Shown here in pieces: positions 54,125 through 62,139 of a stretch of 64,000 nucleotides of DNA; the stretch's first letter is position 1; the number at the start of each line of letters is the position of its first letter. The stretch comes from Patiriisocius marinus (GTDB taxonomy: Bacteria > Bacteroidota > Bacteroidia > Flavobacteriales > Flavobacteriaceae), in contig NZ_BKCG01000007.1 of the NCBI RefSeq assembly GCF_008974325.1, positions 100,062-164,061 on the forward strand. The letters are read 5' to 3'. The translations under genes were made by a program, and so were the position numbers. A model generated the notes under the pieces. It searched no databases and had not been told where the DNA came from. It saw only the letters and a list, made by a program, of their open reading frames with translations.

Positions 54125-55516
54125 TTAGCTATTTTTCAGCTTCGTAAATTCATGATAGAATTGAGGAATAGTCTCAATTCCTTTCAAATAATTCCATATA
54201 CCAAAATGTTCATTTGGCGAGTGAATTGCATCACTGTCAAGTCCAAATCCCATCAAGATAGTTTTACTTTTTAATTCTTTTTCGAAAAGAGCTACAATAG
54301 GAATACTTCCTCCGCTTCGTTGAGGAATAGGTGTTTTTCCAAACGTAGTTTCATAAGCATTACTTGCTGCTTTGTAGCCTAAACTATCAATAGGAGTAAC
54401 GTAAGCTGTACCACCATGATGTGGATTTACTTTTACAGTAACACCTTTAGGAGCAATACTTTCAAAATAGTTTTTGAAAAGCTCTGTAATTTCTTTCCAA
54501 TTTTGATCTGGGACTAAACGCATTGAAATTTTAGCATATGCTTTACTTGCTATAACCGTTTTAGCACCTTCACCTGTGTAACCTCCCCAAATACCGTTTA
54601 CATCTAATGTAGGACGAATACTATTGCGTTCGTTAGTAGTGTATCCTGCTTCTCCGTAAACATCCTCAATGTCTAGCGCTTTGCAATATGCTTCTTTACT
54701 AAATGGAGCTTCAGCCATTTTTGCACGTTCCTCTTTCGATAACTCTTCAACTTTGTCGTAGAAGCCTGGTATTGTAATATGATTGTCATCATCGTGAAGC
54801 GACGCAATCATTTTAGTTAATACATTAATAGGATTTGCTACTGCACCTCCATAAAGGCCGCTGTGAAGGTCTCTATTGGGACCTGTAACTTCAACTTCAA
54901 CATAACTCAATCCACGAAGACCAGTTGTAATACTTGGAATATCGTTAGCAATCATCCCTGTGTCACTAATTAATATTACATCATTAGCTAGTTTTTCTTG
55001 ATTGCGTTCAACAAACCATCCTAAACTTTCACTGCCTACTTCTTCTTCTCCTTCAATCATAAACTTTACGTTGCAGGGAAGTTGATTTGTTGCTGTCATA
55101 TATTCCATCGCTTTTACGTGCATATACATTTGTCCTTTATCATCACAACTTCCACGAGCAAATATGGCTCCTTCTGGATGTAATTCAGTTTTTTTAATGA
55201 CAGGCTCAAACGGAGGGCTATCCCATAAATTAATAGGATCTGGTGGTTGAACATCATAATGACCGTAAACGAGAATTGTAGGTAATTTTGGGTCTAGCAT
55301 TTTTTCACCATATACAATTGGATATCCTGGTGTGTCGCAAATTTCAACTTTATCACAACCTGCTTTCTCTAAACTCTCTTTTATGACATCTGCAGTTTTT
55401 ATAACATCATTTGCATATGCTTTATCTGCTGAAATGCTCGGAATTTTTAATAAATCGATCAATTCGGTTAAAAATCGGTCTTTATGTTCTTCTATATAGG
55501 GTTTTGCGCTTTTCAT
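54125..55516 (-). CDS. M20-family dipeptidase
   Basis: 463 residues, a zinc peptidase of the M20 dipeptidase/carnosinase type. Zinc residues can be seen in VYGHYDVQPPDP (His and first Asp), RGSCDDKGQMYMHVKA (bridging Asp) and EGEEEVGS (Glu); the C-terminal HS-P-NE-HF motif gives the last His. The length fits cytosolic dipeptidases. There is no signal peptide. It is monocistronic, minus strand, divergent from tRNA-Leu. Confidence 0.94.
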   Translation of the reverse strand: MKSAKPYIEEHKDRFLTELIDLLKIPSISADKAYANDVIKTADVIKESLEKAGCDKVEICDTPGYPIVYGEKMLDPKLPTILVYGHYDVQPPDPINLWDSPPFEPVIKKTELHPEGAIFARGSCDDKGQMYMHVKAMEYMTATNQLPCNVKFMIEGEEEVGSESLGWFVERNQEKLANDVILISDTGMIANDIPSITTGLRGLSYVEVEVTGPNRDLHSGLYGGAVANPINVLTKMIASLHDDDNHITIPGFYDKVEELSKEERAKMAEAPFSKEAYCKALDIEDVYGEAGYTTNERNSIRPTLDVNGIWGGYTGEGAKTVIASKAYAKISMRLVPDQNWKEITELFKNYFESIAPKGVTVKVNPHHGGTAYVTPIDSLGYKAASNAYETTFGKTPIPQRSGGSIPIVALFEKELKSKTILMGFGLDSDAIHSPNEHFGIWNYLKGIETIPQFYHEFTKLKNS

Positions 55517-55603
55517 ATAAATTCCTCTAAGTCAGGAAGTTTTTGATGTTAATTAATATCTTAAATGCTAAAGGTACAAAAAGTAGATTTTTTTAAAGAA
55601 ATC

Positions 55604-55637
55604 TTTGTTTATAAATAAAATATGTTCTTTATATTTG
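55604..55637 (+). promoter_or_regulatory. promoter of tRNA-Leu
   Basis: TTTG at 55604-55607, 22 bp spacer, TATATTTG at 55630-55637. The box is the same as for tRNA-Asp. Confidence 0.7.
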
Positions 55638-55687
55638 CCGTCCCTTAACAGGGCATAGTTTCATCTGTAACTTATACAGATATAGCC

Positions 55688-55769
55688 GCGGATGTGGTGG
55701 AACTGGTAGACATGCTAGACTTAGGATCTAGTGCCGCAAGGCGTGCAGGTTCGATTCCTGTCATCCGCA
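55688..55769 (+). tRNA. tRNA-Leu (anticodon TAG)
   Basis: 82 nt. Acceptor GCGGATG (55688-55694) pairs with CATCCGC (55762-55768), and A55769 is the discriminator. The anticodon stem CTAGA/TCTAG holds CTTAGGA, so the anticodon is TAG. A variable arm TGCCGCAAGGCG is present, as expected for leucine. CCA is not encoded. Confidence 0.97.
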
Positions 55770-55770
55770 C

Positions 55771-55799
55771 AAAGCTTCTCAGAAATGAGAAGCTTTTTT
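55771..55799 (+). terminator. Rho-independent terminator after tRNA-Leu
   Basis: AAAGCTTCTC pairs with GAGAAGCTTT around AGAAAT, followed by T's. Confidence 0.93.
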
Positions 55800-55883
55800 G
55801 TTTTAGATACTTTTTGGATTTTTGATTAAGTTCTTTTAATAGAAAAGCCCACTGTTTAGTGAGCTTTTGTAGAATTATCATAT

Positions 55884-55918
55884 AACAAAAAAAATCCCGT
55901 GTTTTGAACACGGGATTT
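55884..55918 (-). terminator. Rho-independent terminator for the minus-strand secreted-protein genes
   Basis: AAATCCCGTGTT (55892-55903) pairs with AACACGGGATTT (55907-55918). On the minus strand it is followed by a run of T's. Confidence 0.92.
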
Positions 55919-55926
55919 AATACTGA

Positions 55927-56649
55927 TTACTTAGGAGCGTCTAGCGTTTCAAAATGCTTAACTGCTCGGAGTAAATCCTTTTCCAGATTAATATCTAGTT
56001 GATTAGCTTTTACCCACTTTTTCATTTCTTTTTCTTTTTCTCCAAAAACCTTTAACTTCTTGTTTCTAGATTTTGGAAATTGATAGAATTTACCTGTTTT
56101 TGTTACTAAGTAATAAACTGGCTCATCAGTAAAACTTGCAGGAATATCTCTAGTTAAAGTTGATGTGGCTTTTTTTGCTTCATCGAAGTCTTTAATATGC
56201 TTTTTGTAAAAGTCTACCTGAGTTCCTTCGTACATTACTTGGAAATATCCGCCTTCCTCAACACCACCTTGATAAGGAACAAAAACATAAATATCTAAGC
56301 CTATTTTAACAAATATGTCTTGAGACTTAGTTAAAACCTTAGCGTCTTCATCGTCAGTTGTTAATGACTCCTTTACTTCCATTTCGTCTGCAATGGCATT
56401 ATAGCGTAAAGCAATGTTTTCAGCTAACAATTTCCCTTCCTTATAAATACTTCCTAATAAATAATTTGCATTATTATATGGAGTACCTGTATAAGATTTA
56501 GTGTCCTTAAAGTTTATTCCTTTGTTTTGGCGCTTTATATATTCGTCTAAAATAAATAAGTCACTAGTAAACTTTTTGGCGTTAAACTGTCCATAAGTTA
56601 CTTGTAATGTAGATATAGCAATGATTAATAGTAGAAGTAATTTTTTCAT
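55927..56649 (-). CDS. secreted protein of unknown family (paralogue 1)
   Basis: 240 residues with a signal peptide (MKKLLLLLIIAIST, cleavage near YGQ). The rest is soluble, with repeats of charged residues and the elements NANYLLGSIYKEGKLLAENIAL, RYNAIADEMEVKE and LTRDIPASFTDEPVYYLV. It shares an order of motifs with the gene just upstream (RYNA, TRDIP/TRDVP, FxEKE), so the two are distant paralogues. Role unknown; likely periplasmic or on the cell surface. Confidence 0.8.
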   Translation of the reverse strand: MKKLLLLLIIAISTLQVTYGQFNAKKFTSDLFILDEYIKRQNKGINFKDTKSYTGTPYNNANYLLGSIYKEGKLLAENIALRYNAIADEMEVKESLTTDDEDAKVLTKSQDIFVKIGLDIYVFVPYQGGVEEGGYFQVMYEGTQVDFYKKHIKDFDEAKKATSTLTRDIPASFTDEPVYYLVTKTGKFYQFPKSRNKKLKVFGEKEKEMKKWVKANQLDINLEKDLLRAVKHFETLDAPK

Positions 56650-56699
56650 AACTGTTAGTTTTATTTAAGAGCACAAATATTTTGCCAAAACCTGTTTTC

Positions 56700-57401
56700 T
56701 TAATTTAGCGTGCTGTAATATTTAAGCGCTTTTATTAAATCTTCATCTTTACGTAGATTTAATTTTTCGTTTTTCATATAAGTTGTAACTTCGTTTTCTT
56801 TAGAAGAAAATAATTTTTTACGCTTTCCTTTAGATCCAGGAACTTCTTTAATTTCTTCTCCTTTCACTTTAATAAAAAGTACTTCGCGTTCTTTAAAACT
56901 GTCTGGCACATCACGTGTGTATGAATTTACAGATTTTTTACCTTCTACAAACTCTTTACTTAGTTTTTTATATAAAGTTAATTTATCATTTTCTTCTAAA
57001 ACGATTAAATATCCATCTTTAAATTTTTTTCCTGGAGAAGGAAGGTATACGTAATGGTCGTTTAAAATTTTGACGTCAATGTTTTCACTTTTCTTAACTA
57101 CATTAACAACAGTTGCTTGAGAGCCTAATTGTTTCATGTATTCAATTTCTTCACTTTGAGCGTTATAGCGTAAACCTACATTGCTTGCAGTCATTTTTCC
57201 ATCAACGAAAACAGTTCCTCTTTTAAACTCTTTATCATTATAGATAGATCCATTTGTGTTTTTATAACCTTTGAAAACAGGAACAGTTTTAGAAGATAAG
57301 TAAGAGGCTTCTTGGTCAACTTCGTTTTCAACGTTTTGTGCTTGCGCAGACATTGTTCCTGCGCAAACTAATGCCAACAGTGTGTGTTTAAATAATTTCA
57401 T
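56700..57401 (-). CDS. secreted protein of unknown family (paralogue 2)
   Basis: 233 residues with a signal peptide (cleavage near AQAQ). The body is strongly charged. Shared motifs with paralogue 1: NVGLRYNAQSEEIEY against IALRYNAIADEMEV, SYTRDVPDSFKE against TLTRDIPASFTD, and KRKKLFSSKENE against NKKLKVFGEKEKE. The gap between the two is 50 bp, and both are minus strand. A -7 box TAACTTTG at 57435-57442 precedes this gene. Confidence 0.8.
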   Translation of the reverse strand: MKLFKHTLLALVCAGTMSAQAQNVENEVDQEASYLSSKTVPVFKGYKNTNGSIYNDKEFKRGTVFVDGKMTASNVGLRYNAQSEEIEYMKQLGSQATVVNVVKKSENIDVKILNDHYVYLPSPGKKFKDGYLIVLEENDKLTLYKKLSKEFVEGKKSVNSYTRDVPDSFKEREVLFIKVKGEEIKEVPGSKGKRKKLFSSKENEVTTYMKNEKLNLRKDEDLIKALKYYSTLN

Positions 57402-57434
57402 AGTGGGTTTTTCTTAGTAATTTTTTTTGAAATC

Positions 57435-57442
57435 CAAAGTTA
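57435..57442 (-). promoter_or_regulatory. -7 promoter box of the secreted paralogue pair
   Basis: The minus strand reads TAACTTTG, 33 bp before the upstream ATG. Confidence 0.4.
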
Positions 57443-57468
57443 ACCGCATGGAGTCTATTAAATGTTAA

Positions 57469-58323
57469 TTATTTGTTATTATTTGAGTATAGGTGAACAT
57501 CTCGTTGAGGGAATGGAATCGATATTCCTGCCGCTTCAAGTCGCTTTTTACCTTCTTCTAAAGTGTACCAACGAGCATTCCAAAAGTCTGGATTAGTTGC
57601 CCAATATCTTAAAGAGAGGTTAACAGAACTATCGGCTAATTCAGCAACTACAATCATGGGCATTTTATCTTCTATTTTAAGAATAGTTTCTTGTTCCATA
57701 ACTAAATCAAGTAATATTTTTTTTGCTTCAGAAACATTACTAGTATAGCTAATTCCAAAAGTGATGTTTTCTTTTCTTATTCCTTCTGAAGAATAATTAA
57801 CAATAGTTTCATTTGATAATTTACCATTTGGAATAATAGCTTGTTGATTTCCAAAGGTGAGCACTCTCGTGTTAAATATTGAAATTTCCTTTACAGTACC
57901 TTCAATGTTTTGTGCCTTAATAAAATCGCCCACTTTAAATGGTTTTAATAATAAAATTAAAACTCCTCCAGCAAAATTAGAAAGAGAACCCTGAAGTGCA
58001 AGGCCAATTGCTAATCCTCCAGCACCAATTATTGCAACTAATGAAGCAGATTCAACTCCTAATTGAGTTATGACAAGTACGAATAAAACAATTTTTAATC
58101 CATAATTAATTAAGCTCGCTACAAACCTTTCTAAAGTTATGTCATAATCAGCATTGTCAAAAATTTTCTTTACTACTCTATTGATGACTTTGATAATCCA
58201 AAGACCAACAAATAATAGTAAAATAGCCGTCACTAAGCTAGGAATAAAGTCAATTAACTTTTGACCGTATTTTTCAATGTAGTATTCAGCTTGTTGAAAT
58301 TTTTCTGTATCTATTTTTAGCAT
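57469..58323 (-). CDS. small-conductance mechanosensitive channel (MscS)
   Basis: 284 residues. Three membrane segments (residues 15-45, 65-85, 90-125), the third containing the glycine/alanine-rich pore helix ALIGAGGLAIGLALQGSLSNFAGG-like stretch, followed by the MscS beta domain (FKVGDFIKAQNIEGTV, VLTFGNQQAIIPNGKL). It opens under hypo-osmotic membrane tension to release solutes. It begins 2 bp after the DUF255 gene, as a coupled unit. Confidence 0.94.
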   Translation of the reverse strand: MLKIDTEKFQQAEYYIEKYGQKLIDFIPSLVTAILLLFVGLWIIKVINRVVKKIFDNADYDITLERFVASLINYGLKIVLFVLVITQLGVESASLVAIIGAGGLAIGLALQGSLSNFAGGVLILLLKPFKVGDFIKAQNIEGTVKEISIFNTRVLTFGNQQAIIPNGKLSNETIVNYSSEGIRKENITFGISYTSNVSEAKKILLDLVMEQETILKIEDKMPMIVVAELADSSVNLSLRYWATNPDFWNARWYTLEEGKKRLEAAGISIPFPQRDVHLYSNNNK

Positions 58324-58325
58324 TT

Positions 58326-60452
58326 TTATTTTGTTAATTTTATAGGGTTAATTGCTTTTTCAATAACGCTTTCTGGTAATTTACAAGCGTTATTTACACA
58401 TACGTAAATTAGAGTTTGATTATCAACATAACGTTGTGTTAATAATGGAGCGCTTGCTTCAATATTACTACCTGCAGTTAAAATATTTGGTAAATAATTA
58501 ATGTTGATTTTTGCTAGTTTTTCCTTTGCATTAGCACCTACAACTACTACTTCGTAAAATGGTTTTTGATAATCAAGTAATAATGATAGCCAATTCGAAA
58601 ATCCTGAAGGATATTGTTTCATTTCTGGCAATACATTTTTAAGCATTTGTTTTGATACTTCCGCATATAGTTGGTTGTCGAAATAATGCGATAGTAGTTG
58701 CAGGTTTTTAGCCATTATCGAATTAGATGCAGGAATTACGTTGTCTCGGTATTCAAAATTACGCGTTACTAAAGCAGGATCTTCGTCGCTTGTAAAGTAG
58801 AATAACTTCTTTTTTTCGTCAAAAAAGTGCTCAAATGTGTAAGCTGTCAAATTATTTGCAATATCTAGCCATTCCATATCTAGAGTCACTTCATACAGCG
58901 ATATGTATGCGTCAATAACTGCAGCATAGTCTTCTAAATAACCATTTATCGTACTCTTTCCATTTTTGTGATTATGCAAAAGTGCACCACTAGTTTGCAT
59001 CTGATTGTTCTTTATAAAATGAGCGTTTTTTACTGCTGCGTCTAAATAATCTTCAGTGCCAAATGCTTTGTAGGCATCCACATAGCCTTTCAGCATTAGT
59101 CCATTCCACGAAGTTAATATTTTGTCATCTAATCGTGGCATGGGCCTTTTGGATCGATATTCGCTTAATGCTTTTTTCCATAATGTTTTTTTGGAATTTA
59201 ATATTTCAGCTGAAATATTATATGTGTCTATTATTTCCTCATCACTTTTAGAACGGATTAATACATAATGATCGGCTTCCCATTTTCCGAAAGTGTTTAC
59301 ATTATAATAATCTGAAAATAAATTGAAGTCATTACCTATTAATGTTTTTAATTCCTCTTTTGCAAATACATAAAATGCCCCTTCTTCAAGTTCGCCATTT
59401 TCGTTATCACTATCGGCATCGTATGAAGAATAAAATGCTCCATTATCTGTTGTAAATTCTGCTGCGATAAAGCGAAGTGTTTCTTCGACTACTTCTTTAT
59501 AAAGTTCTTTTTTTGTTGCTTTATACGCGTCGCTATAAAGACTAACTAATTGGCCGTTGTCATACAGCATTTTTTCGAAATGAGGGACATGCCATTTTAT
59601 ATCTGTGCTGTATCTAGAGAAACCTCCGGCAACGTGATCATAAATACCTCCATAAGCCATCCGGTCTAGAGTTAGCGTAACTTGTTCAAGTAGTTTGTTG
59701 TCATTGTTTTGTATTGCTTGACGTAATAAAAATGATACATTATCTGGCATCATAAATTTTGGAGCACGTTTAGTACCTCCGTATAAGGGATCGAAACTTT
59801 CTTTCCATGAAGCTATTGTTTCATCAATAGAAATTTCTTTAAAGTCTACATCGTCTGTATTTAGAGGCAACAAGTCCATACTTTTTATGCCTTCTTCTAA
59901 ATTATCAGCAACATCAAGTAGTTTTTGAGGTTCAGTTTCATATAATTGCTGAAGCCTCTCTAACGCATTTATCCATTCATCTTTTCTGAAATAAGTTCCT
60001 CCCCAGATTGGTCTTCCATCAGGTAATGCAACCACATTTAAAGGCCATCCTGCATTACCAGTTAAAAGCTGAACTGCATTAATATAAATTTGATCAACAT
60101 CAGGTCGTTCTTCGCGATCTACTTTAATGTTGATAAAGTTTTTGTTCATTACCGCAGCAACAGTAGTGTCTTCAAAACTTTCGCGTTCCATCACATGGCA
60201 CCAGTGACAAGCAGCATAGCCTACACTAATAACGATTAATTTTTTTTCTTCTTTTGCTTTTTCTAGCGATACATCATTCCACGCACGCCAATCGACTGGA
60301 TTGTGTGCATGTTGCAATAGATACGGGCTAGTTTCTTGAGCTAGTAAATTTGTATGTTTGTTTGAAGACACAGTTTCTTTTTTTGAGGTAGAAGTACAGG
60401 ACGCGAGAAGTAAAATAGAAATTACAATCCCCCAAAACGGGTTAAATACCAT
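58326..60452 (-). CDS. DUF255 (YyaL/spermatogenesis-associated protein 20-like) lipoprotein
   Basis: 708 residues: a lipoprotein signal (lipobox LASC), a thioredoxin-like DUF255 domain with AACHWCHVMERESF (near residue 80), then a six-hairpin glycosidase-like domain with repeating helices (for example WHVPHFEKMLYDNGQL). Human and bacterial relatives are known as YyaL or SPATA20; the enzymatic role is unsettled. The export signal is unusual, as most bacterial members are cytosolic. It sits 2 bp from the MscS gene. Confidence 0.92.
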   Translation of the reverse strand: MVFNPFWGIVISILLLASCTSTSKKETVSSNKHTNLLAQETSPYLLQHAHNPVDWRAWNDVSLEKAKEEKKLIVISVGYAACHWCHVMERESFEDTTVAAVMNKNFINIKVDREERPDVDQIYINAVQLLTGNAGWPLNVVALPDGRPIWGGTYFRKDEWINALERLQQLYETEPQKLLDVADNLEEGIKSMDLLPLNTDDVDFKEISIDETIASWKESFDPLYGGTKRAPKFMMPDNVSFLLRQAIQNNDNKLLEQVTLTLDRMAYGGIYDHVAGGFSRYSTDIKWHVPHFEKMLYDNGQLVSLYSDAYKATKKELYKEVVEETLRFIAAEFTTDNGAFYSSYDADSDNENGELEEGAFYVFAKEELKTLIGNDFNLFSDYYNVNTFGKWEADHYVLIRSKSDEEIIDTYNISAEILNSKKTLWKKALSEYRSKRPMPRLDDKILTSWNGLMLKGYVDAYKAFGTEDYLDAAVKNAHFIKNNQMQTSGALLHNHKNGKSTINGYLEDYAAVIDAYISLYEVTLDMEWLDIANNLTAYTFEHFFDEKKKLFYFTSDEDPALVTRNFEYRDNVIPASNSIMAKNLQLLSHYFDNQLYAEVSKQMLKNVLPEMKQYPSGFSNWLSLLLDYQKPFYEVVVVGANAKEKLAKININYLPNILTAGSNIEASAPLLTQRYVDNQTLIYVCVNNACKLPESVIEKAINPIKLTK

Positions 60453-60471
60453 AGGGTGTTCGTTTAAATGA

Positions 60472-60504
60472 AAAATACGCTCTTAATAAAATTAAAAGCG
60501 TATT
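60472..60504 (-). terminator. Rho-independent terminator after the dodecin gene
   Basis: AATACGCT (60474-60481) pairs with AGCGTATT (60497-60504), with further inner TTAAT/ATTAA pairing. On the minus strand a TTTTTC tract follows. Confidence 0.78.
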
Positions 60505-60525
60505 CTATTAAGAGGTAGTGAGGTG

Positions 60526-60726
60526 TTATTTTACCTCAAATGTGATTTTTACATTAACACGAAATTCCGTAACCTTTCCATCTTCAACAACACACGTTTG
60601 TTCATTTAAATAAACCGAACGAATATTTTTCACACTTTTAGAAGCATGCTTTACAGCATTTTCTGTTGCTTCTTCCCAGCTTTTGTTAGAATTTGCTAAT
60701 ACTTCGATTACTTTTAATACTGCCAT
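60526..60726 (-). CDS. dodecin flavin-binding protein
   Basis: 66 residues, full length for the family, with the dodecin pattern SWEEATENAVKHASKSVKNI and FRVNVKITFEV. Dodecins form dodecamers that store flavin or flavin-like molecules in the cytoplasm. The key Trp (W17) that stacks on flavin is present. It is monocistronic with the terminator at 60472. Confidence 0.96.
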   Translation of the reverse strand: MAVLKVIEVLANSNKSWEEATENAVKHASKSVKNIRSVYLNEQTCVVEDGKVTEFRVNVKITFEVK

Positions 60727-60895
60727 AATGTTTAATTTTAAATTACTACTTGTTTTATAGCCACTAAAGTACAGTTTTACAATTAGCTTTTTCTGAAAAT
60801 CAAGTTAAAAGTATAGTACTCACTTGTGTAGAAATTTAATTTTAAGGCAAAGCCGAAATATCAAAGGTTTTAAAATTTCTAAAAGTTTATGAAAT

Positions 60896-61834
60896 TTATC
60901 CGTTAACAGCTTCTACATGCATAACACGACCTTGTAACATATCTCTAAGCATAGTTTCAATACCATTTTTAAGTGTTACGGTAGATGAAGGGCAACCACT
61001 ACAAGCACCTTGAAGAATCACTTTTACAGTTTTGCTAGTTTTGTCAAACGAGTCAAAAGCGATATGTCCACCATCGCTGGCAACAGCAGGTTTTACATAT
61101 TCATCTAGAATGTCAACAATTTCTTGCTCGATACCTTCAAATGAAGCGTTATTAATAGAAGTAGATTTTGTGCCAGAATTTTCTTCAAACGTCTCATTAG
61201 TTGTTTTTGCATTTGAATTTTGTAGAAAAGCATCAGAGAAAATAATATTTCCGTCTTCAATAAACTTTCTAATAAACTCTCTTAATTCGTTTGAAACCTC
61301 AAGCCATTCAGCAACATTGTATTTAGTAACTGAAACATAATTTGCGCTTATAAAAACTTCTTTTACAAATGGAAAGCCAAAAAGAGCTTTTGCTAAAGGA
61401 GCATCTGTAGCATCGTCAATATTTTTAAATTCAAAAATACCATCAGCAAGTGGTTTGTTGGCTACATATTTCATTACTGAAGGGTTAGGAGTACTTTCAG
61501 CATAAATTGTGACAGGTATTTTTTTTGAAGTCTCACTTTCTGTTATTACAGGGTCTCCTGTTTTTAAATAATCAGAAATCGATGAGGCAACTTCATCTTG
61601 CACAGATGCCCAATCAATTATGTTGTATTTTTCAATAGCAACAAAATTTTGAGAAACATACACTGTTTTTACGAAAGGAAGATGAAATAGTTGTTGCGCT
61701 AAAGGGCTAGGTTTTGCTTCTTCAATATTTCCAAATTCATAACTTCTTGCCTGAGTTAAAAACGAATTTGCAACAAATTTTACAATATTTTCGTTATTAG
61801 TTGGTTGTACTGTTATGTCAAATTGATTTGCCAT
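60896..61834 (-). CDS. NifU-family Fe-S scaffold protein with duplicated Nfu-N domain
   Basis: 312 residues from the ATG at 61834; an ATG at 61870 would add a 12-residue tail of Phe and Cys that does not fit. Two Nfu N-terminal domains (about 5-95 and 115-205), sharing the PxxxxVMKYVANKP / ENIVKFVANSF-like opening and the FPFVKEVFI and LPFVKTVYV strands, precede the C-terminal scaffold domain with CSGC (about 285-288). The CSGC pair carries a [4Fe-4S] cluster to target enzymes. The N-domain duplication is a feature seen in Bacteroidota. Confidence 0.93.
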   Translation of the reverse strand: MANQFDITVQPTNNENIVKFVANSFLTQARSYEFGNIEEAKPSPLAQQLFHLPFVKTVYVSQNFVAIEKYNIIDWASVQDEVASSISDYLKTGDPVITESETSKKIPVTIYAESTPNPSVMKYVANKPLADGIFEFKNIDDATDAPLAKALFGFPFVKEVFISANYVSVTKYNVAEWLEVSNELREFIRKFIEDGNIIFSDAFLQNSNAKTTNETFEENSGTKSTSINNASFEGIEQEIVDILDEYVKPAVASDGGHIAFDSFDKTSKTVKVILQGACSGCPSSTVTLKNGIETMLRDMLQGRVMHVEAVNG

Positions 61835-61847
61835 GCTATTTTTTTTG

Positions 61848-61855
61848 CAAAAATA
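61848..61855 (-). promoter_or_regulatory. -7 promoter box of the NifU-family gene
   Basis: The minus strand reads TATTTTTG, 13 bp before the ATG at 61834. Confidence 0.5.
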
Positions 61856-61879
61856 ACAAAAGAAAATCATTGTTATCTA

Positions 61880-61887
61880 TATATTTG
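61880..61887 (+). promoter_or_regulatory. -7 promoter box of the small membrane-protein gene
   Basis: TATATTTG fits TAnnTTTG, 19 bp before ATG 61907, divergent from the NifU promoter 25 bp away. Confidence 0.5.
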
Positions 61888-61906
61888 GCAGCATAAAGTG
61901 CTATTT

Positions 61907-62137
61907 ATGAAGAAAATTTCACTCCTTTTATTTGGGTTGTTAGGCTTCTTGTCAACAGCTTGTATAAATTTTTATAAAACTTCAGCCACTATTTTAGGGG
62001 TCTTTGGAGCATTAGTTAGTATTAATTACGCTAGGGCTTTTTGTTTATTAATCTGTAAGGAGTATGATTTTAATAAAAATAATAGGCTCAAAAGCTTTAG
62101 TATTAAGGCTTCAAATACACTTTTATTAAACGTATAA
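61907..62137 (+). CDS. small membrane protein upstream of the adhesin
   Basis: 76 residues from the ATG at 61907. The frame reaches to 61805 but that overlaps the NifU gene start on the other strand and lacks a promoter. MKKISLLLFGLLGFLSTAC looks like a signal or lipoprotein anchor with the Cys at residue 19, then a second hydrophobic part (TSATILGVFGALVSINYARAF). It ends 2 bp before the adhesin start and shares its promoter. I do not recognise a family. Confidence 0.65.
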   Translation: MKKISLLLFGLLGFLSTACINFYKTSATILGVFGALVSINYARAFCLLICKEYDFNKNNRLKSFSIKASNTLLLNV

Positions 62138-62139
62138 TT

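Noticed and set aside
55672..55911. Minus-strand ORF over tRNA-Leu
   Set aside because: It runs across the tRNA-Leu gene and two terminators; it is a tRNA shadow.
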